Source: Planctomycetota bacterium
GTDB lineage: Bacteria; Planctomycetota; Phycisphaerae; Tepidisphaerales; Tepidisphaeraceae
DNA: 58,996 nucleotides
Direction: 5' to 3'
Assembly: GCA_039182125.1 (NCBI GenBank)
Contig: JBCDCH010000024.1
Location: forward strand, 1-58,996
In this document: positions 15,532-24,105 of the stretch, in pieces
Layout of the letters: each line of letters begins with the position of its first letter
How positions within the stretch are numbered: the first letter of the stretch is position 1
Notes under the pieces: model-generated
What the model was told of the DNA's origin: nothing
Database searches by the model: none
What the model saw: the letters and a program-made list of their open reading frames with translations, nothing else
Translations under genes and position numbers: made by a program

Positions 15532-17462
15532 ACCCGTCGCGGCGTCACTGGGGTATGGACATGGGGTATCGAGTTGAAGTGTTGGAACCTCGCCGTCTCT
15601 TGGCAGCGGGTGTTTCGCTTGTTGATGGCGTGCTGCGTGTAAGCGGAACACCAGCGGACGATCGGATCGAGATTGTGCAGTCGTCACGGCCGCCCGCAGA
15701 CGGGTCTGGCCCCTGGACACTCGGCCTGATTGCGCGGATCACGAACAGTCATGACAACGTGGTTGGTGAGTTCGTGCCGTATGGCATTCTTGAGCGTGTC
15801 GAAGTGGAAGCGGGCGGGGGCGATGATTGGGTCGAGTCCGGGCGCTACCGCGTGCCGATGACATTCATCGGCGGCCGCGGCGACGACGTGCTGATTGGCG
15901 GCGATGGGGCCGACCTGCTCTCGGGCGGACCGGGTGCGGACATCCTCTACGGCTTCCTTGATGCCGACACGCTGCTGGGCAACGACGGTGATGACGAACT
16001 CTGGCCCGGCACCGGTTCCAACATCGTCGGCGGCGGAAGGGGGACGGACCAACTCGTTCGGGATGGCGGCAGCGCACGCGGCCCGGCGTTCGGCGAGGCG
16101 GACCTCTCCGCCGAGCGCGTCACCGATACCGATGGCAACCCGATCAATGGCGACTACACCCCGCGCATCAACCTCCGCAACGCAGTCGGCAACATCTACC
16201 TCGGCAGCGCCAACGGCAACCGCGCCGCACTGGTCAGTTTCTATCTCTCCGACTCCGGCTTCCGGCTCGACTGGGTGGTGCTTCCGAGCTTTGACCGCAC
16301 GTTGCGTATCCGAGTGACACCGACCGACCCGCCGGTCGGAGCTGCACAGGCGTTTACCAACTACAACGGGCGGTTCGACCTCGGCCCGGCTGGCGGCGAG
16401 TCGTTCGACCGCATCGAAGTCATCACCCCCGACGACGGCGTCGTGCTCAGTCGCAACGTCGTTCGCGGCGACGACGACCTGCGCGGTCTGACGGGTGTCG
16501 GGTCCATCGCGATGTTCCCGCCGGTCACTCATGCGGTTCCGCTGGAAGGTCCCGGCCTGCCGGCAGGAAGCGTTTACATCGGCGGAACGGTCTTCGGCGA
16601 CGAGCTGCTTATCACAACAACTGGGTCACAGATCCTCGTAACCGGCCGGTATATCGAGCCCATCGCGATCAACCAGGAGAACGTGATCCGCCTGAGCGTA
16701 GAGGTCGGCGCGGGTAACGACAGCGTCGCGGTATCGGGTGACCTGCCAGTCGTGTTGCGCGGCGGCGACGGCGACGACCTGCTCATCGGTGGTGACGGCG
16801 GGGGGTACCTCGTCGGCGGTGAGGGCGACGACACCCTTGGCGGCGGTGACAGTCGCGACCGCATCGAAGGCAATGCCGGAAACGACCTGCTCTCGGGCGT
16901 GGACGGCGACGACGTGCTCAACGGCGGCGCGGGCGACGATCGGCTCTTCGCCGGTACCGGCATCAACGAACTCATCGGCGGTGATGGTTTCGACTGGTTC
17001 CGCGACGGCGGCGACGACGGCTGGGACCGCACCGTCGGCGTCGAACAACGGCGCAGCTTTCCTGGTGATCGTCGCGAGCCACGCATCGACTGGGTCGACA
17101 CTGGTCTCTTTGAACGTGCCCGCACCGTCTTCGGCGGTCCGGCGTTCGATCTCTTCCGCAACGTCTTCACCAACGACGGCACGGGCTTCCAGGCACAGTT
17201 CTTCCTCAACGTCCCCGACAACTACACCTACGACATCACCTCCCGCCGTGAGGGCGAGGTGCTTTTCATCGACTTGAGCAGGCCGCGGGAGGGGCGGGGC
17301 TTCAACAATACCGCCACCGTCGTCTTTGGCACGGAGAATCCGCCGGCCGAGGTCGTCCTGTTCGACGCGTTTGCCGGCCGCGAGATCGAGCGCCAGACGC
17401 TCGACCCGACCACCGTCCCCGACGAGCCCGGCCCGTTCGGCACTCGCGGATTAATAGGCTAG
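15528..17462 (+). CDS. Secreted LEPR-XLL protein with RTX calcium-binding repeats
   Basis: The protein has 644 residues. The N-terminus contains VEVLEPRRLLAAG, the LEPR-XLL motif of planctomycete extracellular proteins, which replaces a classical signal peptide. Two blocks of hemolysin-type nonapeptides (GGDGxDxL) occur at about residues 115-175 and 405-490; these form calcium-binding parallel beta rolls. The rest is beta-rich with no catalytic site recognised. The start overlaps the xylanase stop by four bases. A xylan- or surface-binding scaffold role is plausible from this coupling, but not shown. A hairpin terminator follows ten bases after the stop. Confidence 0.85.
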   Translation: MNPSRRHWGMDMGYRVEVLEPRRLLAAGVSLVDGVLRVSGTPADDRIEIVQSSRPPADGSGPWTLGLIARITNSHDNVVGEFVPYGILERVEVEAGGGDDWVESGRYRVPMTFIGGRGDDVLIGGDGADLLSGGPGADILYGFLDADTLLGNDGDDELWPGTGSNIVGGGRGTDQLVRDGGSARGPAFGEADLSAERVTDTDGNPINGDYTPRINLRNAVGNIYLGSANGNRAALVSFYLSDSGFRLDWVVLPSFDRTLRIRVTPTDPPVGAAQAFTNYNGRFDLGPAGGESFDRIEVITPDDGVVLSRNVVRGDDDLRGLTGVGSIAMFPPVTHAVPLEGPGLPAGSVYIGGTVFGDELLITTTGSQILVTGRYIEPIAINQENVIRLSVEVGAGNDSVAVSGDLPVVLRGGDGDDLLIGGDGGGYLVGGEGDDTLGGGDSRDRIEGNAGNDLLSGVDGDDVLNGGAGDDRLFAGTGINELIGGDGFDWFRDGGDDGWDRTVGVEQRRSFPGDRREPRIDWVDTGLFERARTVFGGPAFDLFRNVFTNDGTGFQAQFFLNVPDNYTYDITSRREGEVLFIDLSRPREGRGFNNTATVVFGTENPPAEVVLFDAFAGREIERQTLDPTTVPDEPGPFGTRGLIG

Positions 17463-17471
17463 CAACGAAAC

Positions 17472-17495
17472 AACCCCCGCCGATCGGCGAGGGTT
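17472..17495. terminator. Bidirectional hairpin terminator
   Basis: A 10-base stem with one mismatch (AACCCCCGCC against GGCGAGGGTT) encloses a GATC loop. It lies between the RTX gene (plus strand) and tRNA-Leu (minus strand) and could end both transcripts. The T-rich tract on the minus-strand side is only moderate. Confidence 0.7.
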
Positions 17496-17501
17496 GAAAA
17501 G

Positions 17502-17584
17502 TGCGGATGAGAGGACTCGAACCTCCACGACCAATGGTCACCGCCACCTGAAGACGGCGCGTCTGCCAATTCCGCCACATCCGC
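17502..17584 (-). tRNA. tRNA-Leu (anticodon CAG)
   Basis: The acceptor stem is formed by GCGGATG and CATCCGC with discriminator A. The D-arm region has GGCGGAATTGGCAGACGC, typical of tRNA-Leu. The anticodon loop is TTCAGGT, giving CAG (bases 17548-17550 on the plus strand), closed by a 5-base stem. A long variable arm and a GGTTCGAGTCC T-arm complete an 83-base class II tRNA. The CCA end is not encoded; a T run follows the discriminator. Confidence 0.95.
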
Positions 17585-17637
17585 AGTAGTGGGTATTGTT
17601 CCCCGACCGGCGCGGCGAATCAAGCTACACTTTCGCC

Positions 17638-18120
17638 GTGGCCAAGAAGGGCAAACAGAAAGTCGACCACAGCCCGCGGCTACTCAACCGCCGGGCCCGG
17701 CATGACTACTTCCTCTCCGATCACATCGAGTGCGGCATCGCGCTGCTCGGGTCGGAAGTGAAAGCCCTGCGCGCCGGCCAGGGCAATCTCGGTGAGGCCT
17801 ACGCACGGTTCACGCCGCGTGGTGAACTCGAGGTCGCCAACTTCCACATCGACCCCTACCGCAAGTCGGGCATCGCGAACCAGCACGAGCCGCTGCGGTC
17901 CAAGAAGCTGCTCGTCCACAAGCGTGAGATCCGCAAGCTGCAGGAAGCGACGCGCGAGAAGGGCACGAGCCTGATCCCGACAAGCGTGTACTGGAAGAAC
18001 GGCCGGGCCAAGCTTGAGCTCGCGGTCGCCAAGGGCAAAAAGGAACACGACAAACGCGAGACGCTCAAGCGAAAAGTGCAGGAGCGCGAGATCCGCCGGG
18101 CGATGACGGTGAAGCAGTGA
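17638..18120 (+). CDS. smpB: SsrA-binding protein SmpB
   Basis: SmpB brings tmRNA to stalled ribosomes for trans-translation. The protein has 160 residues and begins at GTG (VAKKGKQK). Family markers are LLNRRARHDYF, GIALLGSEVKALRAGQGNLGEA, and the basic C-terminal tail ending GKKEHDKRETLKRKVQEREI, the part that enters the mRNA channel. The frame is open to 17596, but the extension lacks similarity and would run toward the tRNA. No tmRNA gene is seen in the window. Confidence 0.95.
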   Translation: MAKKGKQKVDHSPRLLNRRARHDYFLSDHIECGIALLGSEVKALRAGQGNLGEAYARFTPRGELEVANFHIDPYRKSGIANQHEPLRSKKLLVHKREIRKLQEATREKGTSLIPTSVYWKNGRAKLELAVAKGKKEHDKRETLKRKVQEREIRRAMTVKQ

Positions 18121-18146
18121 CTTCCCGGAACGGGTAGATTGCGGCG

Positions 18147-19511
18147 GTGAACGTTCTCCTGCTGCTCACCGACCAACTGACGTCCCGTGCCTTGTCGATG
18201 TACGCAAAGGGTGATGCGACGCTTGCGCCGACGCCGAACCTTGATCGGCTGGCGACCGAGGGGGTGGTCATCGACGACATGTGTTCGACGTGTCCGGTGT
18301 GTACGCCGGCACGGGCGATGCTGTTGACCGGTCGACATCCGCAGACGACCGGACACGTGATGAACTCCGTCCGCCTGCGGCATGACGAGGTGACGCTCGC
18401 CGACGTGTTCCGCGATGCGGGGTACCGCACCGGCTGGATCGGCAAATGGCACCTGCACACGGGTGCGTTCCCCGCGGCGAACGTTCCGGATTACGTCCCC
18501 GTCGGCCGTGACCGCGGCGGCTTCGAGCATTGGCGGGGCTACAACCAACACATGATCTACTGGGATGGCCCGCTCGCCGGTGACGATTGGGACACGATCC
18601 GGTGGAAGGGCTATGAGACCGACGGGCTGGGCGATTTTGCGTTGGACTTTCTCCGGGCGGACGATGATCGGCCGTTCCTGTTGTGCGTGTCGCCTCACCA
18701 GCCGCACGACTCGACGTGGTCGGACCTGAAGCAACACGCGCCGGACTGGGCCTACGAAGGTCTGCCCAACGAGGCGAATTTGGTGCTCCCGCCCAACGTC
18801 GCGGCGTTCGAGGAACACGAAACCACCCGCTGGGGCTACCGCGAGTACCTCGCCATGATCCGCTGCGTCGACGCAATGGTCGGCCGACTGCTCGACGAAC
18901 TCGAAGCACTCGGCAAGCTCGACGACACGCTGTTCATCTTCACCAGCGATCACGGCAACGAGGGCGGCGCACGCGGCGGGCGGTTCTTCGAGAAGCGCTC
19001 GCCTCACGAGGAGTCGATCAGCATTCCGCTCATCCTGCGGCATCCGGCGTTGGGCAGCGGTCGGCGGTCGGTGCTGATGGGGATGCCGGACATGATGCCG
19101 ACGCTCTGCTGCATGTGCGGGTTGGGCGTGCCGGCCACGGTCGAGGGCGTCGATTGCTCGGCCGGCTGGCGGGGTGCGTCGGCGGGGCAAGACGCGTTGC
19201 TGCTCATGCGGTTCAGCGAGGCGTTCGATCACCTCAAGACCGGTGCCGAGTGGCGCGGCGTCCGCACGCCGACGCACACCTACGCCCGCTGGCTGACCGG
19301 CGAGCGTGTGCTCTTTGACAACGCGGCCGACCCGTGGCAGATGAACAACCTCGCGGATACGCCGTTGGCCGACGAGTTGGAAGCGACGATGCAAACACTC
19401 ATGGCCGAGCGCGGCGACGCACTGGGACCGTGTACGAACTACGCCGACTGGTTCGACGAACAACGCCGCGTGGTACGCAATGCCTGGGGGCCGTTGCCGG
19501 TATCGGGTTGA
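18147..19511 (+). CDS. Formylglycine-dependent sulfatase
   Basis: The protein has 454 residues. The early metal-binding Asp (D9 in LLTDQ) and the sulfatase signature CTPAR at residues 52-56 (followed by LLTGRHPQT) are present; C52 would be oxidised to formylglycine. GKWHLHTG (Lys and His of the active site) and FTSDHGNEGG (late metal ligands) are in place. No signal peptide is found, so it may be cytoplasmic or its start may be misassigned. Planctomycetes carry many such enzymes for sulfated polysaccharides; the substrate is unknown. The gene is convergent with the minus-strand gltX group. Confidence 0.92.
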   Translation: MNVLLLLTDQLTSRALSMYAKGDATLAPTPNLDRLATEGVVIDDMCSTCPVCTPARAMLLTGRHPQTTGHVMNSVRLRHDEVTLADVFRDAGYRTGWIGKWHLHTGAFPAANVPDYVPVGRDRGGFEHWRGYNQHMIYWDGPLAGDDWDTIRWKGYETDGLGDFALDFLRADDDRPFLLCVSPHQPHDSTWSDLKQHAPDWAYEGLPNEANLVLPPNVAAFEEHETTRWGYREYLAMIRCVDAMVGRLLDELEALGKLDDTLFIFTSDHGNEGGARGGRFFEKRSPHEESISIPLILRHPALGSGRRSVLMGMPDMMPTLCCMCGLGVPATVEGVDCSAGWRGASAGQDALLLMRFSEAFDHLKTGAEWRGVRTPTHTYARWLTGERVLFDNAADPWQMNNLADTPLADELEATMQTLMAERGDALGPCTNYADWFDEQRRVVRNAWGPLPVSG

Positions 19512-19536
19512 TGACGTCGGAGACCTTCGCGATGCC

Positions 19537-19908
19537 TCACGCCCAACGGCGGACGGCGTCGACGGTGTCGAACGGCAGCGTGTTGAACGCGATTCGGCAG
19601 CCGGGGGCGTGCCGGACCACGAGGTTGATCACCTTCTCGAAGAGCAACAGGTGGTCCGGGTCGTTGCGCACACCCGCGCCGATCACCACCACGTCCGGGG
19701 CGAACTCGTCGAGCGTCTCGACGACGACTTGCTCGGCCGTCTCGCCGGTGTCGACCAGGCAGTTGCGTGGCTCGAACCCTTGGGCGGCTAGCTCGTTGAG
19801 GAGGTCCTTGAACCCTGCCTCGAGTTTCTCGGGCGTGAGTTGTGGCCACTTCTCGAAGTCGACCGCGGACGTCTTCAAACCGATCAGCATGACTTTGGTC
19901 TGGCTCAT
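19537..19908 (-). CDS. Hypothetical alpha/beta protein downstream of gltX
   Basis: The protein has 123 residues and starts 11 bases after the gltX stop with GAAAGGA as ribosome-binding site. It has a Rossmann-like alternation: a first strand KVMLIGLKT, then FEPRNCLVDTGETAEQVVVETL, a second strand DVVVIGAG, then RIAFNTLPFDTVDAVRRW. The pattern recalls small flavodoxin-like or CoA/NAD-type folds. I do not assign a function. It is likely cotranscribed with gltX. Confidence 0.7.
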   Translation of the reverse strand: MSQTKVMLIGLKTSAVDFEKWPQLTPEKLEAGFKDLLNELAAQGFEPRNCLVDTGETAEQVVVETLDEFAPDVVVIGAGVRNDPDHLLLFEKVINLVVRHAPGCRIAFNTLPFDTVDAVRRWA

Positions 19909-19919
19909 GGTGGTTCCTT

Positions 19920-21530
19920 TCAGGCGGTTTCGGAAAGCGCCGCGAGGGTCGCGTCGATTCGGGTGAGGGTTTTGTCCTTGCCGAGGAAGGCCAGCGTGTC
20001 GAAGATCGGCGGGCTGACCGGCCCGCCGGCGACGGCGATGCGCAGCGGCTGGGCGACCTTGCCGAGGCCGGCGCCGCTGCCCTCGCATTGTTTGCGGATC
20101 GCGGCCTCGATCGTCGCAGTGTCCCACGTCTCGACCGCCGCGAGCACCTCGCGGCTGGTTCGCAGATGCTCCAACCCGCTCGGCTCGCCCTTGCGGATGA
20201 ACTTCGCGACCGCCTTCTCGTCATACTCGGTCGGTGCTTCGAAGAACAGGGTCGACTTTTGCTCGACCTCGGCGAGGACGTGAAAGCCGGTGTTCATCGC
20301 GAGAAGCGTGCGCAGCTGATCGTCGTCGCACCGGTGCAACGGGCTGTCGGGGTTGACGCTGAGCCAGTCCGTCATGGCGCCGAACACGCGTTGCGGCTCG
20401 GCGTGTTCGAACGCCTCGGTGCTGAACTTGGTCAGCTTCGCGCGGTCGAACTTGGCCGAGCTCTTGCCGATGCGGTCGAGGCTGAAGCGTGACACGAGCT
20501 CGTCCATGCTCATCCGCTCGGTGTCGTCGCCGGTGGACCAGCCGAGCAGGGCGAGGAAGTTGTTGAGCGTTTCCGGCAGGTAGCCGGCCGCGCGGAAGTC
20601 GGCGATGTTAATCTCCGGCAACTCACGCCGCTCCATCCCGATCACCGCCATCACTTTGTCCTGCTCGGCGGTTTCGAGCTGGCTCTTCTTGTCGCTGAGG
20701 AACTTCTCCACGTCCACGCCGTCGACGACGATCTCGCCGTGCGCGTCACGCCACTCCCGGGCACGCTCGCGGATGAGTTTGTCCTGATCGCGCTTGGACA
20801 TCTTGCCGCCGCCCATCTTCTCGATGACCGGCAGGTGCGCGTACTTGGGCCGGTCGTAGCCGAGGGCTTCTTGCAGGGCGATGTGTTGGCAGGTGTTGAG
20901 TAGGTGCTCGGCCCCGCGCAGGATGTGCGTGATGCCCATCTCCGCGTCATCGATGACGACGGCGAAGTGGTACGTCGGCATGCCGTCGGTCTTTCGGATG
21001 ACGAAGTCCTGAGCCTGGTCCGCGTCGACGCCGCACTTGGGCCCGAGCACCTCGTCGTCGAAGTAGTACGGCTTCTCCGCCATCGCGAACCGCACGACCG
21101 GCTTGCGGCCCTCGTCCTTGAACTTCGCCAGCTGCTCGTGGGTGTAGTTCTGCCGCTTGTACAGGAACGGTCGCTTGGCGATCGCGGCTTGGCCGCGCAT
21201 GTTGTCGAGCTCGGCCTTGGTCTCCCACGCCTCGTACGCAAGTCCGCGCTCCATCAACTCACTGATCAGCTTGTCGTAGATCGGCACGCGCTTCGACTGG
21301 TACATCAGGTCGTCGGCGTTGTCCCAGTCGTAGCCGATCCACTTCAGGTCGCGCAGCAGCGATTCGACCGACGACTGGGTGGAGCGTGCTTGGTCGGTGT
21401 CCTCGATACGGAGGTAGAACTTGCCGCCGGTGTTGCGGGCCAGCAGCCAGTTGAACAGTGCGGTGCGAGCGCCGCCGACGTGCTGCTCGCCGGTGGGGGA
21501 AGGTGCGTAGCGGGTGACGATCTGGGACAT
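19920..21530 (-). CDS. gltX: Glutamate--tRNA ligase
   Basis: This class I synthetase charges tRNA-Glu (and possibly tRNA-Gln for amidation) with glutamate. It starts MSQIVTRYAPSPTGEQHVGG, which contains the HIGH-type signature, and has the KMSKRDQ loop and the LRGAEHLLNTCQH region. The length is 536 residues. An in-frame ATG 16 codons upstream lies in the spacer hairpin and is not the likely start. It follows psd and pssA on the same strand, with a short GTAG hairpin in the spacer, and precedes a small hypothetical gene. Confidence 0.96.
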   Translation of the reverse strand: MSQIVTRYAPSPTGEQHVGGARTALFNWLLARNTGGKFYLRIEDTDQARSTQSSVESLLRDLKWIGYDWDNADDLMYQSKRVPIYDKLISELMERGLAYEAWETKAELDNMRGQAAIAKRPFLYKRQNYTHEQLAKFKDEGRKPVVRFAMAEKPYYFDDEVLGPKCGVDADQAQDFVIRKTDGMPTYHFAVVIDDAEMGITHILRGAEHLLNTCQHIALQEALGYDRPKYAHLPVIEKMGGGKMSKRDQDKLIRERAREWRDAHGEIVVDGVDVEKFLSDKKSQLETAEQDKVMAVIGMERRELPEINIADFRAAGYLPETLNNFLALLGWSTGDDTERMSMDELVSRFSLDRIGKSSAKFDRAKLTKFSTEAFEHAEPQRVFGAMTDWLSVNPDSPLHRCDDDQLRTLLAMNTGFHVLAEVEQKSTLFFEAPTEYDEKAVAKFIRKGEPSGLEHLRTSREVLAAVETWDTATIEAAIRKQCEGSGAGLGKVAQPLRIAVAGGPVSPPIFDTLAFLGKDKTLTRIDATLAALSETA

Positions 21531-21540
21531 GGGGTCAAGC

Positions 21541-21565
21541 GTAGGCCGGGCATTGCCCGGACTAC
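21541..21565. repeat. REP-like GTAG/CTAC hairpin between pssA and gltX
   Basis: GTAG and CTAC flank a 6-base stem (CCGGGC/GCCCGG) with a 3-base loop. The design is the same as the hairpin at 1982-2010. It overlaps the last bases of pssA and could moderate read-through or mRNA stability into gltX. Confidence 0.5.
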
Positions 21566-22485
21566 GACGCGCTCGCATGGGCTCGGCGCCAGCGGCCGTG
21601 GAGCCACACGATCGGTCCGCTGAGCATGAGCGTCAAGGCGAACAGTCCCAGCACATAGCGGTGTTGCACGATGAGCAAGGCCACGATGCCAACGGCGAGA
21701 ACCAGAACGCCGAGGTTTCTGCGACCGCGTAGCCCGCGGTTGACCAAGTGCGGGTAGCGGATGTTGCTGACCATGAGCAAAGCCGCGCCGAGCGTGACGA
21801 CCGGAACGGCGATGGTCGCGATGATGCTCAACACGTGCAGCGTGGAACCGATCCCGCTGCCGGCGAAGCGGACGGCCTCTTGCAATAGATCTTGTTGCAT
21901 GAGCGCGAGCCCGCAGACCGCGCCACCGGCCGCGGGTGAGGGCAGGCCGAGAAACGACATGTGATGCTGCTCGCCGTGCTCGTTGGTGACGTTGAACCGC
22001 GCGAGCCGCAGCGCGGCACAGGCGACGTACATCATGCTCACGCCGAAGATGAGCCGAGTGAGTACGAGCGGCAGATCGACGCCGTCGAAGCGGAAGACCT
22101 TGAGCGCGATGATCGCCGGGGCGACGCCGAAGCTGACCATGTCGGCCATCGAATCAAGCTGCCCGCCGAAGTCCGTGGTGTGGCGGGCGATGCGGGCCAG
22201 GCGGCCGTCGAGCGCGTCGAAGATCATGGCCAGCGCGATGAGATAGATGGCCGCGACAACGGTGTGTCGCATGAAGAACGCGGTGATCGGGTCGACGCTC
22301 GTGATGGTGGCTGCGTCGACCGCGTCGATCGGTGTGAGTGTCGCGACATAGATGGCCGCGAAGCCGCTGACCGCGTTGCCGAGGGTGGCGAGCGACGGAA
22401 GCGTGTGGACGCCGCGGATCACCGCTTTGCGTCGCACCCGCGCCCGGCGGTGCCGCTTGCGATCGCGTTCGACGTGGGAGTCCAT
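21562..22485 (-). CDS. pssA: CDP-diacylglycerol--serine O-phosphatidyltransferase
   Basis: This integral membrane enzyme makes phosphatidylserine from CDP-diacylglycerol and serine. The protein has 307 residues; its CDP-alcohol phosphotransferase signature reads DALDGRLARIARHTTDFGG followed by LDSMADMVSFG, with all the Asp residues intact. A basic N-terminus precedes about eight hydrophobic segments. The gene lies 35 bases after psd, whose product decarboxylates the PssA product, so the two steps of phosphatidylethanolamine synthesis are encoded together. Confidence 0.94.
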   Translation of the reverse strand: MDSHVERDRKRHRRARVRRKAVIRGVHTLPSLATLGNAVSGFAAIYVATLTPIDAVDAATITSVDPITAFFMRHTVVAAIYLIALAMIFDALDGRLARIARHTTDFGGQLDSMADMVSFGVAPAIIALKVFRFDGVDLPLVLTRLIFGVSMMYVACAALRLARFNVTNEHGEQHHMSFLGLPSPAAGGAVCGLALMQQDLLQEAVRFAGSGIGSTLHVLSIIATIAVPVVTLGAALLMVSNIRYPHLVNRGLRGRRNLGVLVLAVGIVALLIVQHRYVLGLFALTLMLSGPIVWLHGRWRRAHASAS

Positions 22486-22520
22486 TATGCAGAGGATAGC
22501 AAGTCGGCCGAGTGTGTTGC

Positions 22521-23219
22521 TTACACCGGCGTCGTGCTCGCCAACGGCTCGGCCTCGTCGTGGGTCTCGCCGACGCCGACCATGACCGTCCTGGCCCCCT
22601 GCACCTTGTCGCCGACGGCCACGAGCACGTCCGGGTACAACGCTTTGGGGACGGTCAGCTCGGTGCGGGAGCCGAACTTGATCATGCCGATGCGCTCGCC
22701 GCGGGTGACGGTGTCGCCGGCCTGCTTCGTGCAGACGATGCGGCGGGCGATGAGGCCGACGATCTGCTTGACCACCGCACGGACCTCGCCGGTTTCGGGG
22801 TCGGCGATCACGAGCGTGTTGCTCTCGTTCTCGTCGGACGCCTTGGCGTGGTCGAGGGCGTTGATGAACTTGCCCTTTTTGTAGATGACTTCCTTCACGA
22901 CGCCGTCGCAGGGGCTGCGGTTGACGTGAACGTTGAAGACCGAGAGGAAGATGCCCACGCGCGTCGCCGGGCCGCCGACGAGTGGGTCGTCGTCAATCGT
23001 GGTGACGTCCGAGACCTTCCCGTCGGCCGGCGAGACATAGGTCTGCACGTCATCCGGCGAGGAACGTTCCGGGTCTCGGAAGAACGCGAACAGGAAGACG
23101 AGTGCCGGCAAGATCACCAGAGCGAGTGGCCACCAAACCCATCCGAGCGCGAAGCCGGTGAGCGCGAGCACGAGCGAACCGACGAGCAGTTCACGAAAGC
23201 CGTGTCGGGTGAAGGGCAT
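22521..23219 (-). CDS. psd: Phosphatidylserine decarboxylase proenzyme
   Basis: The protein has 232 residues, the short form of the family. Two hydrophobic segments lie at about residues 11-47, followed by FFRDPERSSP, YVSPADGKV and NVHVNRSPCDGVV. The self-cleavage motif is FGSR, with S184 expected to become the pyruvoyl group. It converts phosphatidylserine to phosphatidylethanolamine in the membrane. The start at 23219 is chosen because the N-terminus MPFTRHGFREL is typical and the upstream frame is the shadow of another gene. It is immediately upstream of pssA. Confidence 0.95.
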   Translation of the reverse strand: MPFTRHGFRELLVGSLVLALTGFALGWVWWPLALVILPALVFLFAFFRDPERSSPDDVQTYVSPADGKVSDVTTIDDDPLVGGPATRVGIFLSVFNVHVNRSPCDGVVKEVIYKKGKFINALDHAKASDENESNTLVIADPETGEVRAVVKQIVGLIARRIVCTKQAGDTVTRGERIGMIKFGSRTELTVPKALYPDVLVAVGDKVQGARTVMVGVGETHDEAEPLASTTPV

Positions 23220-23263
23220 GGCCAAGCGTAGGTCGCGCGTCGACCGGGTCGGTGGATCGGAGT

Positions 23264-23680
23264 TCAACGCTGCGCGCCGCGTTGGGCCGCCGATCGACCG
23301 AGCCGATCGATGACCTTCGGCCAGCCGAAGCCGAGAAACAGTCGGGCCGTCAGGTCGCCCCAGCCGAAGCCGGTGTGCGTCAGCGTGAGCCGAGTTTGAT
23401 CGGTGCCGAGCGGTTCGAGCGTGAAGGTGACGATGGTGTCGAGCTTGCCCGCCTGCCAGCGGAGTTGAAGCATCTTCTCCGGTTCGACTGCGAGCACCTC
23501 GCCGTGGGCGATTCCGTCGAAGCCGGGTCCGGGCTTGGTGCGGAACGTGAAGGTGTGTCCGACGGTCGGGCGGAAATCGTTGGGCATCAACCATTCCGCC
23601 ATCGCGTCGGCGTCGGTCAGTGCCTCCCACGCGTCAGCGACGGGGTGGGGAAGAGTGCGTTGGAGGCGGATCTGCTTCAT
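23264..23680 (-). CDS. SRPBCC (AHSA1-like) domain protein
   Basis: The protein has 138 residues. The AHSA1/START-like fold shows in RTLPHPVADAWEALTDADAMAEWL, then MPNDFRPTVGHTFTF and TRLTLTHTGFGW. Such proteins bind hydrophobic ligands and are often encoded directly after a small ArsR regulator. That is the case here: the start codon overlaps the stop codon of the broken arsR (ATGA). The ligand is unknown. With the regulator broken, its expression may be unregulated. Confidence 0.87.
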   Translation of the reverse strand: MKQIRLQRTLPHPVADAWEALTDADAMAEWLMPNDFRPTVGHTFTFRTKPGPGFDGIAHGEVLAVEPEKMLQLRWQAGKLDTIVTFTLEPLGTDQTRLTLTHTGFGWGDLTARLFLGFGWPKVIDRLGRSAAQRGAQR

Positions 23681-24004
23681 GGTGCTTGTTTGCGGCGTGC
23701 GGCGGCTTTGCGGTCGAGGTGTCGCCCGAGGGCGTCGAGGCGGTCGGTCCAAAAGTGGCGATAGTGGTCGAGCCAGCTGTCGATGACAGCCAGCCCCGCC
23801 GCGTCGGCGGCGTAGAAGCGTCGGCGACCCTCCTCCCGCACCTTCCACCAGCCCCGCCTCGTACAGCGTCCGAAGCTGCTGCGAGATGTCCATGATGTCG
23901 ACCAACGTTCCGACCGGCTGTTCCTCATCCTGGACCGCGTCGAGCAATCGACGACGGTTCGGGTCGGCGATGGCCTTGAAGATCAAGTCCGGGGAGCGCT
24001 TCAC
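23677..24004 (-). pseudogene. Broken ArsR-family regulator
   Basis: The start (GTG at 24004) gives an ArsR N-terminus (FKAIADPNRRRLLDAVQDEEQP). The frame then loses about five codons where ISQPAVSKHL-like sequence is expected: DISQ runs directly into QLRTLYEAG, deleting most of the DNA-recognition helix. About 25 bases further on, one extra base in GTGGAAGGTGCGG (about 23841-23846) shifts the frame. The downstream frame gives a perfect ArsR C-terminus (VREEGRRRFYAADAAG, SWLDHYRHFWTDRLDALG). Two independent lesions suggest a real pseudogene rather than one base-calling error. It overlaps the SRPBCC gene start. Confidence 0.8.
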
Positions 24005-24022
24005 GGAGGCAATCGTGTAATC

Positions 24023-24041
24023 ATTTGATTATGAATCAAAT
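24023..24041. promoter_or_regulatory. Intact ArsR-type operator palindrome
   Basis: ATTTGATT and AATCAAAT form a perfect 8-base inverted repeat around ATG, 18 bases before the start of the broken arsR. AT-rich palindromes of this size are typical ArsR/SmtB binding sites. The site is intact although the regulator gene is not. Confidence 0.6.
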
Positions 24042-24105
24042 CGTGTCTCATCGACGCATCACGCGCACCGCATGTGCGTGAGCACTCAGCGTTGCGGCCG
24101 GTGCG

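Noticed and set aside
15895-17048. Glycine-rich tandem DNA repeats as a CRISPR-like array
   Set aside because: They are RTX nonapeptide codons inside an open gene, with no constant repeat and spacer structure.
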